Under the pieces are notes generated by a model. It saw nothing but the letters and a program-made list of their open reading frames with translations, had not been told where the DNA came from and made no database searches. Of a stretch of DNA of 64,000 nucleotides, positions 45,907 to 53,880 are shown in pieces. Origin of the DNA: Streptomyces griseoloalbus (GTDB lineage: Bacteria > Actinomycetota > Actinomycetes > Streptomycetales > Streptomycetaceae); NCBI GenBank assembly GCA_014650015.1, contig BMUD01000001.1, forward strand, positions 1-64,000, in the 5' to 3' direction. Every line of letters begins with the position of its first letter. Within the stretch, counting starts at the first letter, position 1. Made by a program: the position numbers and the translations under genes.

Positions 45907-46440
45907 GTGCGCACGGTCGAAATCCTGTTGGACGAGGCGGCAGAGCTGGCGGTCCGGGAGGCCTGGCGGCGGCTCGCGGACGCGGGACTGCCCAGTCAGG
46001 CGCGCCACCGCTCACCGACCAACAGCCCGCACCTCACCCTGGCCACCTGTCCGGAGCTGACCGCCCCGATCCGCTGGGAGCTTGCCGAGGTGGCTGCCTC
46101 CCTGCCGCTGCCGGTGCGGTTCACCGGCCTGGTCCGCTTCGAACGGCCCACCTCGGTGCTGGCCTGGGCGCTGGACCTCGACTCCGTGCTGGCCCGCTTG
46201 CAGCGCAGGGTGTGGGAGGCGGTGGCCTCGGACAGCCCGCCCGAGACCCTCAACCCGCTCCATGAACCCGGGCGCTGGAGCCCGCACATCACCCTTGGCC
46301 GGACCCGGCGGGCCGGTGCCTTCACCGACCGGCGGGTCTCTGAGCTGCTGCCGGCGCCGCCGCTGTCGGTCCGGCTCACCACCCTGCGCAGTTACGACAC
46401 CCGGAGCGGCGCTCTGGAGGTGCTGGAGCCCCGCCCCTGA
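45907..46440 (+). CDS. 2H phosphoesterase / 2'-5' RNA ligase-like protein
   Basis: The protein has 177 residues from a GTG at 45907. Two HxT/S motifs spaced about 90 residues apart, SPHLTLA and SPHITLG, are the paired catalytic histidines of the 2H phosphoesterase superfamily (LigT/ThpR). Such enzymes hydrolyse 2',3'-cyclic phosphodiesters or ligate 2'-5' RNA ends. Length is normal. It is probably a cytoplasmic RNA or nucleotide processing enzyme; the true substrate is unknown. Confidence 0.82.
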   Translation: MRTVEILLDEAAELAVREAWRRLADAGLPSQARHRSPTNSPHLTLATCPELTAPIRWELAEVAASLPLPVRFTGLVRFERPTSVLAWALDLDSVLARLQRRVWEAVASDSPPETLNPLHEPGRWSPHITLGRTRRAGAFTDRRVSELLPAPPLSVRLTTLRSYDTRSGALEVLEPRP

Positions 46441-46967
46441 AGGCTGTGTCCCACCCGGCCGGTTGGCAGTGGTGCCGTGGCCCTGGGGAGCGGACGGTGG
46501 GGACGGATCGTTCCGGACGGCCTGTGGGCATCGCGAGGCCGTTGGCGCGGGTGCGCCCGCAGGGGGGCGGGGTCGCCTCGGACGTCGATGATGAGGCCGC
46601 TCCGCGTCGCGATCACCACGCGCCGGCAACCCGTGGGCATGCCCCCGGCTGTCTCGAAGGGGCCTCATCGCGGGTGGGGAGCACAACAGCGAGCTCACCG
46701 GCCGACCCACCGGACCGGGGCCGTCCCCACGGACGCGTGGACGGCCCCGACATCCACCGGCCGGAGGCGCACGAGCCGGACGATCGCGTGCCGGTCCACG
46801 CCGGTGCGCGCGGCCCACTGCGCGAGGGCACGAGCGCCACGGGCCAACTCCGCACGCCCTACCAGCGCCCGGGGGCGGCGGAAATGATGAGCCCACCGCA
46901 CACGAGCCACGTCATCCGCGATCCCCTGCGCCTCGGCCGGGCGGACCGGCGGCGGAAGGAGTTCACG
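46441..46967. other. Gap upstream of the furan cluster, with a long hairpin
   Basis: This 527-bp stretch has no gene I can support. Its clearest feature is an 11-bp perfect stem (CGGGGCCGTCC at 46716-46726 with GGACGGCCCCG at 46739-46749). A minus-strand frame through 46695-46900 encodes [20 protein letters not shown] but lacks a start context, and I do not call it. Confidence 0.4.
46716..46749. terminator. Hairpin, possible bidirectional terminator
   Basis: An 11-bp perfect GC-rich stem encloses a 12-nt loop. No T-tract follows, so it could instead act on mRNA structure upstream of the mfnB-like gene. Confidence 0.35.
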
Positions 46968-47723
46968 GTGTTGCTTCTCATCTCCCCGGACGGTGTCGAG
47001 GAAGCCCTCGACTGTGCCAAGGCGGCGGAGCACCTCGACATCGTCGACGTCAAGAAGCCCGACGAGGGCTCGCTCGGCGCCAACTTCCCCTGGGTCATCA
47101 GGGAGATCCGCGACGCGGTGCCGACGGACAAACCGGTGTCCGCCACCGTGGGAGACGTCCCGTACAAGCCCGGCACGGTGGCCCAGGCCGCGCTCGGCGC
47201 GGTCGTCTCCGGCGCCACGTACATCAAGGTCGGCCTCTACGGATGCACGACGCCCGGTCAGGGCATCGAGGTCATGCGCGCGGTCGTCCGGGCGGTGAAG
47301 GACCACCGCCCCGAAGCGCTCGTCGTCGCCTCCGGCTACGCCGACGCCCACCGGATCGGCTGCGTCAACCCGCTCGCCCTGCCCGACATCGCCGCCCGCT
47401 CCGGCGCCGACGCCGCCATGCTCGACACCGCGGTCAAGGACGGGACGCGGCTGTTCGACCACGTTCCGCCGGACCTGTGCGCCGAGTTCGTCCGTCGGGC
47501 CCACACGTCCGGTCTGCTCGCCGCCCTCGCGGGCAGTGTCGAACGAAGCGACCTCGGCGCGCTGACCCGCATCGGCACGGACATCGTGGGTGTGCGGGGA
47601 GCGGTCTGCGAGGGCGGCGACCGCAACGCCGGACGGATCCAGCCCCACCTGGTGGCCGCCTTCCGGGCGGAGATGGACCGGCAGGCCCGGGAGCAGGCGG
47701 CCGGCGTCCCGGCCGCGAACTGA
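46968..47723 (+). CDS. (5-formylfuran-3-yl)methyl phosphate synthase, MfnB-like
   Basis: The protein has 251 residues from the GTG at 46968, with an ideal AAGGAG six bases upstream. It is a TIM-barrel of the MfnB (DUF556) family. Conserved lysine motifs are all present: [12 protein letters not shown] (residues 26-37), YIKVGLYG (85-92, Lys87) and [10 protein letters not shown] (150-159, Lys157). MfnB condenses two molecules of glyceraldehyde-3-phosphate into 4-(hydroxymethyl)-2-furancarboxaldehyde phosphate, the furan core of methanofuran. The rest of the methanofuran pathway is absent here. Two dehydrogenases and a methyltransferase follow on the same strand, so the furan aldehyde is probably diverted to a small metabolite. 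Confidence 0.88.
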   Translation: MLLLISPDGVEEALDCAKAAEHLDIVDVKKPDEGSLGANFPWVIREIRDAVPTDKPVSATVGDVPYKPGTVAQAALGAVVSGATYIKVGLYGCTTPGQGIEVMRAVVRAVKDHRPEALVVASGYADAHRIGCVNPLALPDIAARSGADAAMLDTAVKDGTRLFDHVPPDLCAEFVRRAHTSGLLAALAGSVERSDLGALTRIGTDIVGVRGAVCEGGDRNAGRIQPHLVAAFRAEMDRQAREQAAGVPAAN

Positions 47724-47731
47724 CCACCGGC

Positions 47732-49135
47732 ATGCCGGCCTCCGAGCCCGACCGCGTCCCCGGCCACCGAGCCGCGCGTTTCCCCGTCGTCGACCCGGCC
47801 ACCGGGAAGACTTTCGACGAGGCCCCCGACCAGCAGCCGGACGAGCTGGACTCCGTGGTCGACCGGGCCCGGCGGGCCTGGCACGGCTGGCGCGCCGACC
47901 CCGCCGCCCGCACCACCGCGTTGCGCGTGGCGGCCGACGCCGTGGAGGCAGCCGGCGAGGACCTCGCCCGGTTGCTCACCCGGGAGCAGGGCAAGCCCCT
48001 GACCGAGTCGTACGCGGAGATCGCCCGTACGGCGGCCCGCCTGCGCTACTTCGCCGACCTCGCCCCGAGGACCCGGCGCATCACCGACGGCCGGCCCGTG
48101 GACAGCGAGATCCGCTGGCGATCCCTCGGACCCGTCGCCGCGATCGTGCCGTGGAACTTCCCCCTTCAGCTCGCGGCGGCCAAGTTCGCGCCCGCGCTCG
48201 CGGCGGGCAACACCGTCATCCTCAAACCGTCCCCCTTCACCCCGCTCGCCACCAGGCTGCTCGGTTCCGTCCTCGCCACCGTCCTGCCCGAGGACGTGCT
48301 GACGGTCGTCACCGGCCGCGAACCGCTCGGCGCCCGCCTCGCCTCCCACCCCGGCATCCGCCACGTCACCTTCACCGGCTCGGTGCCCACCGGGCGGACC
48401 GTGGCCGAAGCGGCGGCGGCCTCGCTCGCCCGGGTCACCCTGGAGCTGGGCGGCAACGACGCCGCCGTCCTGCTGGACGACGTCGAGGTGGACCGGATCG
48501 CGGACCGGCTGTTCTGGGCCGCCTTCCGCAACTGCGGGCAGGTCTGCATGGCGGTCAAACGCGTCTACGCCCCGGCCCGGCTCCACGCCCAGGTCGTCGA
48601 AGCCCTCGCCGAGCGCGCCAGGACCGTCGCCGTCGGGCCCGGCCTCGACCCGGACACCCGGCTGGGACCGGTCAACAACGCCCCCCAGCTGGCCCGGGTC
48701 GAGCAGATCACGCGGCGGGCCCTGGCGGACGGCGCCCGGGCGGCGGCCGGCGGCCACCGGCCGGCCGGGCGGGGGAACTTCTTCGCCCCCACGATCCTCA
48801 CCGACGTCCCGCCCGACAGCCCGGTGGTGACCGAGGAGCAGTTCGGTCCGGTCCTGCCCGTACTGCCGTACCGGAGCCTCGACGAAGCCGTCGACGCCGC
48901 CAACGGCACCGGCTTCGGGCTGGGCGGGTCCGTGTGGGGCACCGACCTCGACCGGGCCGAGGCGGTGGCCGACCGGCTCGAATGCGGCACGGCCTGGATC
49001 AACCACCACGCCGAACTGTCCCTTGCCCAGCCCTTCGCGGGCGTCAAGGACAGCGGCGTCGGCGTGGCGGGCGGAGCGTGGGGGCTGTACGGCAACCTGC
49101 GGCCGTTCGTCGTCCACCGTCCGCAGGAGGTGTGA
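47732..49135 (+). CDS. NAD(P)-dependent aldehyde dehydrogenase
   Basis: The protein has 467 residues from the ATG at 47732, 8 bp after the mfnB-like stop; the ribosome site is weak, suggesting coupling. The aldehyde dehydrogenase fold is complete: PWNFP (oxyanion Asn142), KPSPFTP, FTGSVPTG, general-base Glu238 in LELGGN and nucleophile Cys272 in NCGQVC. It is closest in style to succinate-semialdehyde or aromatic aldehyde dehydrogenases. In context it may oxidise the furan 2-carboxaldehyde made by the MfnB-like enzyme to a furan carboxylate. The substrate is inferred. Confidence 0.9.
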   Translation: MPASEPDRVPGHRAARFPVVDPATGKTFDEAPDQQPDELDSVVDRARRAWHGWRADPAARTTALRVAADAVEAAGEDLARLLTREQGKPLTESYAEIARTAARLRYFADLAPRTRRITDGRPVDSEIRWRSLGPVAAIVPWNFPLQLAAAKFAPALAAGNTVILKPSPFTPLATRLLGSVLATVLPEDVLTVVTGREPLGARLASHPGIRHVTFTGSVPTGRTVAEAAAASLARVTLELGGNDAAVLLDDVEVDRIADRLFWAAFRNCGQVCMAVKRVYAPARLHAQVVEALAERARTVAVGPGLDPDTRLGPVNNAPQLARVEQITRRALADGARAAAGGHRPAGRGNFFAPTILTDVPPDSPVVTEEQFGPVLPVLPYRSLDEAVDAANGTGFGLGGSVWGTDLDRAEAVADRLECGTAWINHHAELSLAQPFAGVKDSGVGVAGGAWGLYGNLRPFVVHRPQEV

Positions 49136-49136
49136 G

Positions 49137-50243
49137 GTGAGGTTCCAGGCGGCCGTACTGCGCTCGTACGAGGATCCGTTCACGCTCGAGGAGGTGGCCC
49201 TGCGGACGGAACCCGCCGCCGGTGAGGTCCTGGTCCAGATCGCCGGCTGCGGGATGTGCCGGACCGACCTCGGGGTCCGGCGAGCGGCCGGCAGCAGCCC
49301 GCTGCCGGCGGTGCTCGGCCACGAAGGGGCCGGGGTCGTGGTGCGGACGGGCGGCGGCCCGGACACCACCATCGGCGTGGGTGACCACGTCGTGCTGAGC
49401 TTCGACTCCTGCGGGCACTGCCGCAACTGCCGCGGCGCGGCCCCTGCCTACTGCGACTCCTTCGCCTCCCTCAATCTCTTCGGGGGACGCGCACAGGACG
49501 CGCCGCGGCTCACCGACGCGGCCGGGGAAGCGCTGGCCCCCCGGTGGTTCGGCCAGTCCTCCTTCGCCGAGTACGCACTCGTCTCGGCCCGCAACGCCGT
49601 TCGGGTCGACCGAGCACTGCCCGTCGAACTGCTCGGGCCGCTCGGCTGCGGGTTCCTCACCGGCGCCGGAGCCGTGCTGAACACCTTCGCCGCCGGCCCG
49701 GGTGACACCGTCGTCGTCATCGGCGCGGGAGCCGTGGGTCTGGCCGCGGTGATGGCGGCCACCGCCGCCGGCGCGCTGACCGTGGCCGTGGACCGGCACC
49801 CCCGGCGGCTGGCCCTGGCCGAGCGGTTCGGCGCGATCCCGCTGCCCGCCGAGACGGCCGGACTGGCCGAGTGGATCCGGCGGGTCAGCGACGGCGGCGC
49901 GCAGTACGCGCTCGACACCACGGCCTCAGCCCCGCTCATCAACGACGCACTCCGGGCACTGCGCCCCACCGGCAGCCTCGGCCTGGTGGCACGGATCCGC
50001 ACCGCGCTGCCGCTCGAACCGGGCACGCTCGACCAGGGCCGCAGCATCCGCCACATCTGCGAAGGGGACGCCGTCCCCGCACTGCTGATACCGCTGCTGA
50101 TCCGGCTCTGGCAGGCCGGACGCTTCCCCTTCGACCAGCTCATCCGCACCTACCCGCTGGCCGACATCAACGAGGCCGAGCGCGACTGCGGCGCCGGCCG
50201 CGTGGTCAAACCCGTCCTGCTCCCGACCGGAAGAAGCCGGTGA
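49137..50243 (+). CDS. Zinc-dependent alcohol dehydrogenase
   Basis: The protein has 368 residues from a GTG at 49137, one base after the previous stop and with AGGAGG at the right distance. It is a medium-chain dehydrogenase with catalytic zinc ligands Cys41 (CGMCRTD), His62/Glu63 (GHEGAG) and a cysteine in LGCGFLTGAG. The structural zinc Cys quartet is 92, 95, 98 and 106 (CGHCRNCRGAAPAYC). The NAD motif is VIGAGAVGLAA. It resembles benzyl or aryl alcohol dehydrogenases. In the cluster it could act on the hydroxymethyl group of the furan. Confidence 0.9.
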   Translation: MRFQAAVLRSYEDPFTLEEVALRTEPAAGEVLVQIAGCGMCRTDLGVRRAAGSSPLPAVLGHEGAGVVVRTGGGPDTTIGVGDHVVLSFDSCGHCRNCRGAAPAYCDSFASLNLFGGRAQDAPRLTDAAGEALAPRWFGQSSFAEYALVSARNAVRVDRALPVELLGPLGCGFLTGAGAVLNTFAAGPGDTVVVIGAGAVGLAAVMAATAAGALTVAVDRHPRRLALAERFGAIPLPAETAGLAEWIRRVSDGGAQYALDTTASAPLINDALRALRPTGSLGLVARIRTALPLEPGTLDQGRSIRHICEGDAVPALLIPLLIRLWQAGRFPFDQLIRTYPLADINEAERDCGAGRVVKPVLLPTGRSR

Positions 50244-50323
50244 GCGCGGCCCCCAGCATCGCGGACCCACCGCATCCGACGAGCAGGAAGCTCGTGGTCC
50301 CCACTTCCGTCAACGGAGGAGAC

Positions 50324-51229
50324 ATGACCGGCACGGCACCGCAGCGGACGGACGTGGAAGGCGTGGACGGAGGTGTGGGCCTGACCGCCTTCCTGGTCGC
50401 CGCGGCACGGGCGATCGAGACCTACCGCGACGACAGCCTGGCTCAGGACACCTACGCGGAACACTTCGTGCGCGCTGCCCCGGCGTGCGCGGACTGGCCG
50501 GTGCGCATCCAGCAGGTCCCGGAGGGGGACGGCAACCCGCTGTGGGGGCGGTTCGCCCGCTACTTCGGCCTGCGGACCAGGGTCCTCGACGACTTCCTGC
50601 TCCGGTCGGTCCGGACGGGCCCCCGGCAGGTGGTCCTGCTGGGAGCGGGGCTGGACACGCGTGCCTTCCGGCTGGACTGGCCGTCCGGCTGCGAGGTCTT
50701 CGAGGTCGACCGGGCGGGCGTGCTGGAATTCAAGCACCAGGTGCTCACGGACCTGGCGGCCACCCCAAAGGTGAAGCGCGTCACCGTACCGGTCGACCTG
50801 CGCGCGGACTGGGTCGGCGCGCTGACCAACGTCGGCTTCGACCCCGCGGCACCGAGCGTCTGGCTGGCCGAGGGACTCCTCTTCTACCTGCCGGGCCCCG
50901 CCGAGACGTACCTCGTCGACACGGTGGACAGGCTGACCACCGAAGGCAGCGCCCTGGCCTTCGAGGCCAAGCTGGAGAAGGACCTGATGCTGTACCGCGA
51001 CAGCCCGATCTACACGGCGACGCGAGAACAGACCGGTATCGACCTGCTCCACCTCTTCGACAAGGGGCCGCGACCCGACTCCGCGGGCGACCTGACGGCC
51101 AAGGGCTGGTCCACCTCGATGTACACGCCCTTCGACTTCACCCGTCGGCACGGACGTGGCCCCCTCCCCGAGACGAACGACGCACTGGAGGGAAACCGGT
51201 GGGTGTTCGCGTACAAGTCACGGCCATGA
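50324..51229 (+). CDS. SAM-dependent methyltransferase (leucine carboxyl methyltransferase-like)
   Basis: The protein has 301 residues from the ATG at 50324, with GGAGGA three bases before it. The SAM-binding loop is VVLLGAGLDTRAFRLDW, with EVFEVDRAGVLEFK next. The family (TIGR00027 type) includes many natural-product carboxyl or hydroxyl methyltransferases with the C-terminal WLAEGLLFYLPG motif, also present. It is the last gene of the four-gene set, 80 bp after the alcohol dehydrogenase. A carboxyl methylation of a furan acid is a reasonable guess, not shown. Confidence 0.88.
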   Translation: MTGTAPQRTDVEGVDGGVGLTAFLVAAARAIETYRDDSLAQDTYAEHFVRAAPACADWPVRIQQVPEGDGNPLWGRFARYFGLRTRVLDDFLLRSVRTGPRQVVLLGAGLDTRAFRLDWPSGCEVFEVDRAGVLEFKHQVLTDLAATPKVKRVTVPVDLRADWVGALTNVGFDPAAPSVWLAEGLLFYLPGPAETYLVDTVDRLTTEGSALAFEAKLEKDLMLYRDSPIYTATREQTGIDLLHLFDKGPRPDSAGDLTAKGWSTSMYTPFDFTRRHGRGPLPETNDALEGNRWVFAYKSRP

Positions 51230-51378
51230 CGCCCGCAGCGCTCACGACGACGTCCGCACGGGAGCTGGGGACGGGGCCTGCCGCGGGCCCGCACGGTGGG
51301 ACGCGTCCCGGTGGAGGGGCAGCCGGTCGCGTCGCAGCGGTCGCCGCCCGCGCCCGGCGCTGCCCCTCACGGGCCGTG

Positions 51379-51918
51379 TCAGACGGACCGGGCAGCCACG
51401 AGCCGGTCGCCCGGGATCCCGGCCAGGTCCGGCGCGTAGTAGTCCTCGATGCCGGCGGCCCACGTACCCACGGCGATGCGGTCCTCGGCGTCCGGGCCGA
51501 AGGCGTCGAAGAGGGCGTGGATGTTCGCCTCCTCGAAGCCGATCGCCGTCATCAGGGACACGAAGAGGGGGCGCTCGATCAGACCGTCCCCGTCGGGGTC
51601 GCCGAGTGCGGCGAGAGCCTCGGCGAACTCGGTGATCGTGGGGCCGAAACGCTCGGGGTCGAGCACGAACGGACGGAACTCGTCCACGGTGATCACACCG
51701 TCGCCGTTGGCGTCCAGTTCAGTGGCCAGCGTCGTCCAGTAACGGCGGAACGCCGCCCGGATGGCGGCCTTGGCGCCGTCGTCCGACGCGGCCGCCGCCT
51801 CCAGAACCCGGCCCGTCATCAGGTCGAAGTCTCCGGAGTCGATTACTCCGTTGCCGTTGGCGTCGAAGAGGGAGAAAACCAGTTCAACCCGCTTGGCGGC
51901 CTCAGTCCGCATGTCCAT
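51379..51918 (-). CDS. EF-hand calcium-binding protein
   Basis: The protein has 179 residues from the ATG at 51918 (an ATG two codons later is equally possible). Three canonical EF-hand loops are visible: DANGNGVIDSGDF near residue 19, DANGDGVITVDEF at 69-81, and DPDGDGLIERPLF at 107-119. A fourth degenerate hand is at about 141-153. It has the layout of calerythrin, a cytoplasmic calcium buffer or sensor of actinomycetes. It converges with the methyltransferase gene. Confidence 0.92.
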   Translation of the reverse strand: MDMRTEAAKRVELVFSLFDANGNGVIDSGDFDLMTGRVLEAAAASDDGAKAAIRAAFRRYWTTLATELDANGDGVITVDEFRPFVLDPERFGPTITEFAEALAALGDPDGDGLIERPLFVSLMTAIGFEEANIHALFDAFGPDAEDRIAVGTWAAGIEDYYAPDLAGIPGDRLVAARSV

Positions 51919-52172
51919 CACCTGTCTTCCGTGACCCGACGACTCCGGGCCTGTCCCATGAGTGCCTCTACGTGACCGTGTGGCCGACACACGCCCGACC
52001 TCGCGCGTGTAGCGGCCACGACCCATGGAACCGCCATGAGGAGCCGCGACATCTCGGTCTTCGCTTGTGGTGACAGAAAGACTGCCGAACGAGCGAGTGT
52101 GACAGGTCGGATGCCTCACCTGCGACAACCAGACCGCTTCGACTGATCCCGTTCGTCAGCTCACATGATTCC
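51919..52172. other. Upstream region of the EF-hand gene
   Basis: No gene is supported in these bases. The EF-hand promoter should be here, and a GGAAG ribosome site for it lies at 51926-51930 on the minus strand. Confidence 0.35.
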
Positions 52173-52398
52173 GCTTCCTTGGTAGGGGGTTGGGGAGGAG
52201 GAACGGCGCCCGCGCCGGGAGAGGGCGCGGACGATGGTGACCCTGTGTTCGGGGGCGACGCGGGCGAAGACCCCGATGTCCTCGACGCCGGTCCGTGAAG
52301 TCCTGCTCCAAGTCCTCGATGTTGACGCCGAGGATCTCCTGCGCCCGCGCGCAGGTCTCGTAGGGCATGCGCCACAGAGTCTTCTCCCGCAGGTGCAC
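52173..52398 (-). pseudogene. Remnant of a P-type cation ATPase, frameshifted
   Basis: Two minus-strand frames read together as part of a P-type ATPase: [20 protein letters not shown] in one, then [22 protein letters not shown] in a neighbouring frame. The second matches the conserved V-FARVxPEHK-IV-AL segment that precedes the GDGxNDxPAL hinge motif. The switch of frame lies near 52290. No start, phosphorylation site or membrane spans remain nearby, so this is a decayed fragment. Confidence 0.55.
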
Positions 52399-52539
52399 GC
52401 CCGTTGGCTGGCGATGTTTGCCGTGGCCCGGATCGCGGGCCGCTTCAGGGGGGTGAGCCGCGCGTCACCGCCGTGCGTTCGTGCTCGGGTTGCTGTCCGG
52501 CGCCGAGCGGAAGGACGGCTGGCGGCAGGCCGAGCAGCC

Positions 52540-52700
52540 CGGCCATGTGGCGTTCGCGACCACATGGCCGGGCCCCTGCTGTCGGCCGATCTCACCGATG
52601 CCATCGGCCTGACCGGTGCCTTCGCCGATGCACTACGTCGACTGCGTCCGCGCGGGACCGGACACGGCCCGGGCCGGGTGGCGGTGAATCTGGCGGGTGC
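52540..52700 (+). pseudogene. Remnant of an IS1380-like transposase
   Basis: The frame reading PLLSADLTDAIGLTGAFADAL, then GHGPGRVAVNLA, resembles the N-terminus of IS1380-family transposases (HAGL-LLxxLADRTGLTxGLS, then H-xGRV-xDLA). It is cut off by unrelated sequence on both sides. No inverted repeats or target duplications were seen. The call rests on pattern memory and needs a search. Confidence 0.4.
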
Positions 52701-52716
52701 CCGTTTCCGCCGGTTA

Positions 52717-53091
52717 TCAGAGGATCCTGATGCCGTATATCCTGACCCCACCTGGGTGGTTCGGCCAGGTCATCTCGGTGTACTTGCCGATCGGCTGCTC
52801 GGGCTGCCACCTTCCGTCCCCATACCACTGGACGCGGTTGTTACCTGTCCAGATCCGGGTGACCCAATAGTCCCGGACGCCCCCCACAGGGCTCTGGCCG
52901 GCGTTGGCGTAGCAGAAGTTCTCGTCCAGAGTGGTGCTGCCCAGGTGCGCTGTGACGTGGAGGTATTCACGGTTTCCGCAGGGGACGATGTCGATCGCCG
53001 ACGCGTTCGTCGCTGTGGCGGCCATGAGGGAAGCCGTCAGGGACACAGTCGTCAGCGCAGCCAGGGCCGCCCGCTTAACTGTCTGATGCAT
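52717..53091 (-). CDS. Secreted killer-toxin-like beta/gamma-crystallin protein 1
   Basis: The protein has 124 residues from the ATG at 53091, with GAGGAGAA upstream. A signal peptide (1-32, ending NASA) precedes a mature chain of about 90 residues starting IDIVPCGNREYL. The mature part matches the pattern of Streptomyces killer toxin-like protein (SKLP): two cysteines, a W-V-T-R-I-W-TGNN segment, a DGRW turn and a C-terminal WPNHPGGVRIYGIRIL. It is a single beta/gamma-crystallin domain. Such proteins are proposed antifungal or cytotoxic factors. A paralogue lies 333 bp upstream on the same strand. Confidence 0.82.
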   Translation of the reverse strand: MHQTVKRAALAALTTVSLTASLMAATATNASAIDIVPCGNREYLHVTAHLGSTTLDENFCYANAGQSPVGGVRDYWVTRIWTGNNRVQWYGDGRWQPEQPIGKYTEMTWPNHPGGVRIYGIRIL

Positions 53092-53424
53092 GGGTGTTCT
53101 CCTCGAAACCCTTTCATCGAAGGCCCGGCGTGACCGCCAAGGCCGATGGGAACGCTACGGACACCGCGGGCCGGGTCGTCATCCTGCGGAGCCGTTTCGA
53201 CGGAGCTCCCGTGATGGAGGGCAGGTCCTGCGCCGGGCCCCCGGAAACGGATGGCCGTGGACGTGGCCAGGTGTGGTCGTTTCCGGGCCGTCCCGTCGGC
53301 GCGGCTGTCTGGATACCGGCCTCGCGAGCCCCCCCCGGCGGGGCTGCGGACACAGCTCCGCCAGGGGACGTTACGACTGTTCGGACCGAACGGACAGGAC
53401 CACGCCCCCGCTACCACTGACGGT
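53092..53424. other. Spacer between the two killer-toxin-like genes
   Basis: This 333-bp spacer has no supported gene. It carries the ribosome site of toxin-like gene 1 and presumably its own promoter, which suggests that each gene is transcribed separately. Confidence 0.35.
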
Positions 53425-53790
53425 TCAGAGAATCTTGATTCCGGTTACACTGACCCCACCCGGGTGATTCGGCCAGGTGAAGACGGTCCACTTGTTGATC
53501 GGGGTGTCGGGCTGCCACCTTCCGTCCCCGTGCCACTGGACCCGGTTGTTGCCGGTCGAGATCTTCGTGATCCACCAGCCCCTGGCGAATTCCAAGGTTC
53601 CGGCGTTGGCGTAACACAAGGTCTGGGTGGGCCCAAGGGTCGGGTGGATGTCGATCTGCAGGAACTCGCCCGTACTGCACGGTACCTGGCCGATCGCGGA
53701 CGCCTGCGTCGTGGTGGCAAGGGTGAGTGAGGTCGCCGCCACGACGGTCGTCAGCGCGGACAGGACCACTCGTTTGGCTGCTTGGTTCAT
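53425..53790 (-). CDS. Secreted killer-toxin-like beta/gamma-crystallin protein 2
   Basis: The protein has 121 residues from the ATG at 53790, with GAGAAGGAGAA upstream. The signal peptide ends near QASA; the mature chain starts IGQVPCSTGEFL. Nearly the same pattern as its neighbour is seen (CYANAGT, WWITKISTGNNRVQW, DGRWQPDTPI, WPNHPGGVSVTGIKIL), about 60 percent alike by eye. The STGNN and C-terminal IxIL elements are the best matches to SKLP. The pair arose by tandem duplication. A lipoprotein gene lies upstream on the same strand. Confidence 0.83.
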   Translation of the reverse strand: MNQAAKRVVLSALTTVVAATSLTLATTTQASAIGQVPCSTGEFLQIDIHPTLGPTQTLCYANAGTLEFARGWWITKISTGNNRVQWHGDGRWQPDTPINKWTVFTWPNHPGGVSVTGIKIL

Positions 53791-53880
53791 GGAAGTTCTC
53801 CTTCTCGTGTCGTGCTGGAGGGCCGGACGGTGGTGCGGTCTGGCGCAGTGCCGTCCGGAGTCGAGGGGTGAGGCTCCGAT

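Noticed and set aside
46695-46900. A minus-strand ORF in the gap before the furan cluster ([20 protein letters not shown])
   Set aside because: No ribosome site, no family, and the open frame continues antisense to the mfnB-like gene.
46968-51229. A full methanofuran pathway
   Set aside because: Only the MfnB-like step is present; aminotransferase, tyrosine decarboxylase and ligase genes are missing from the window.
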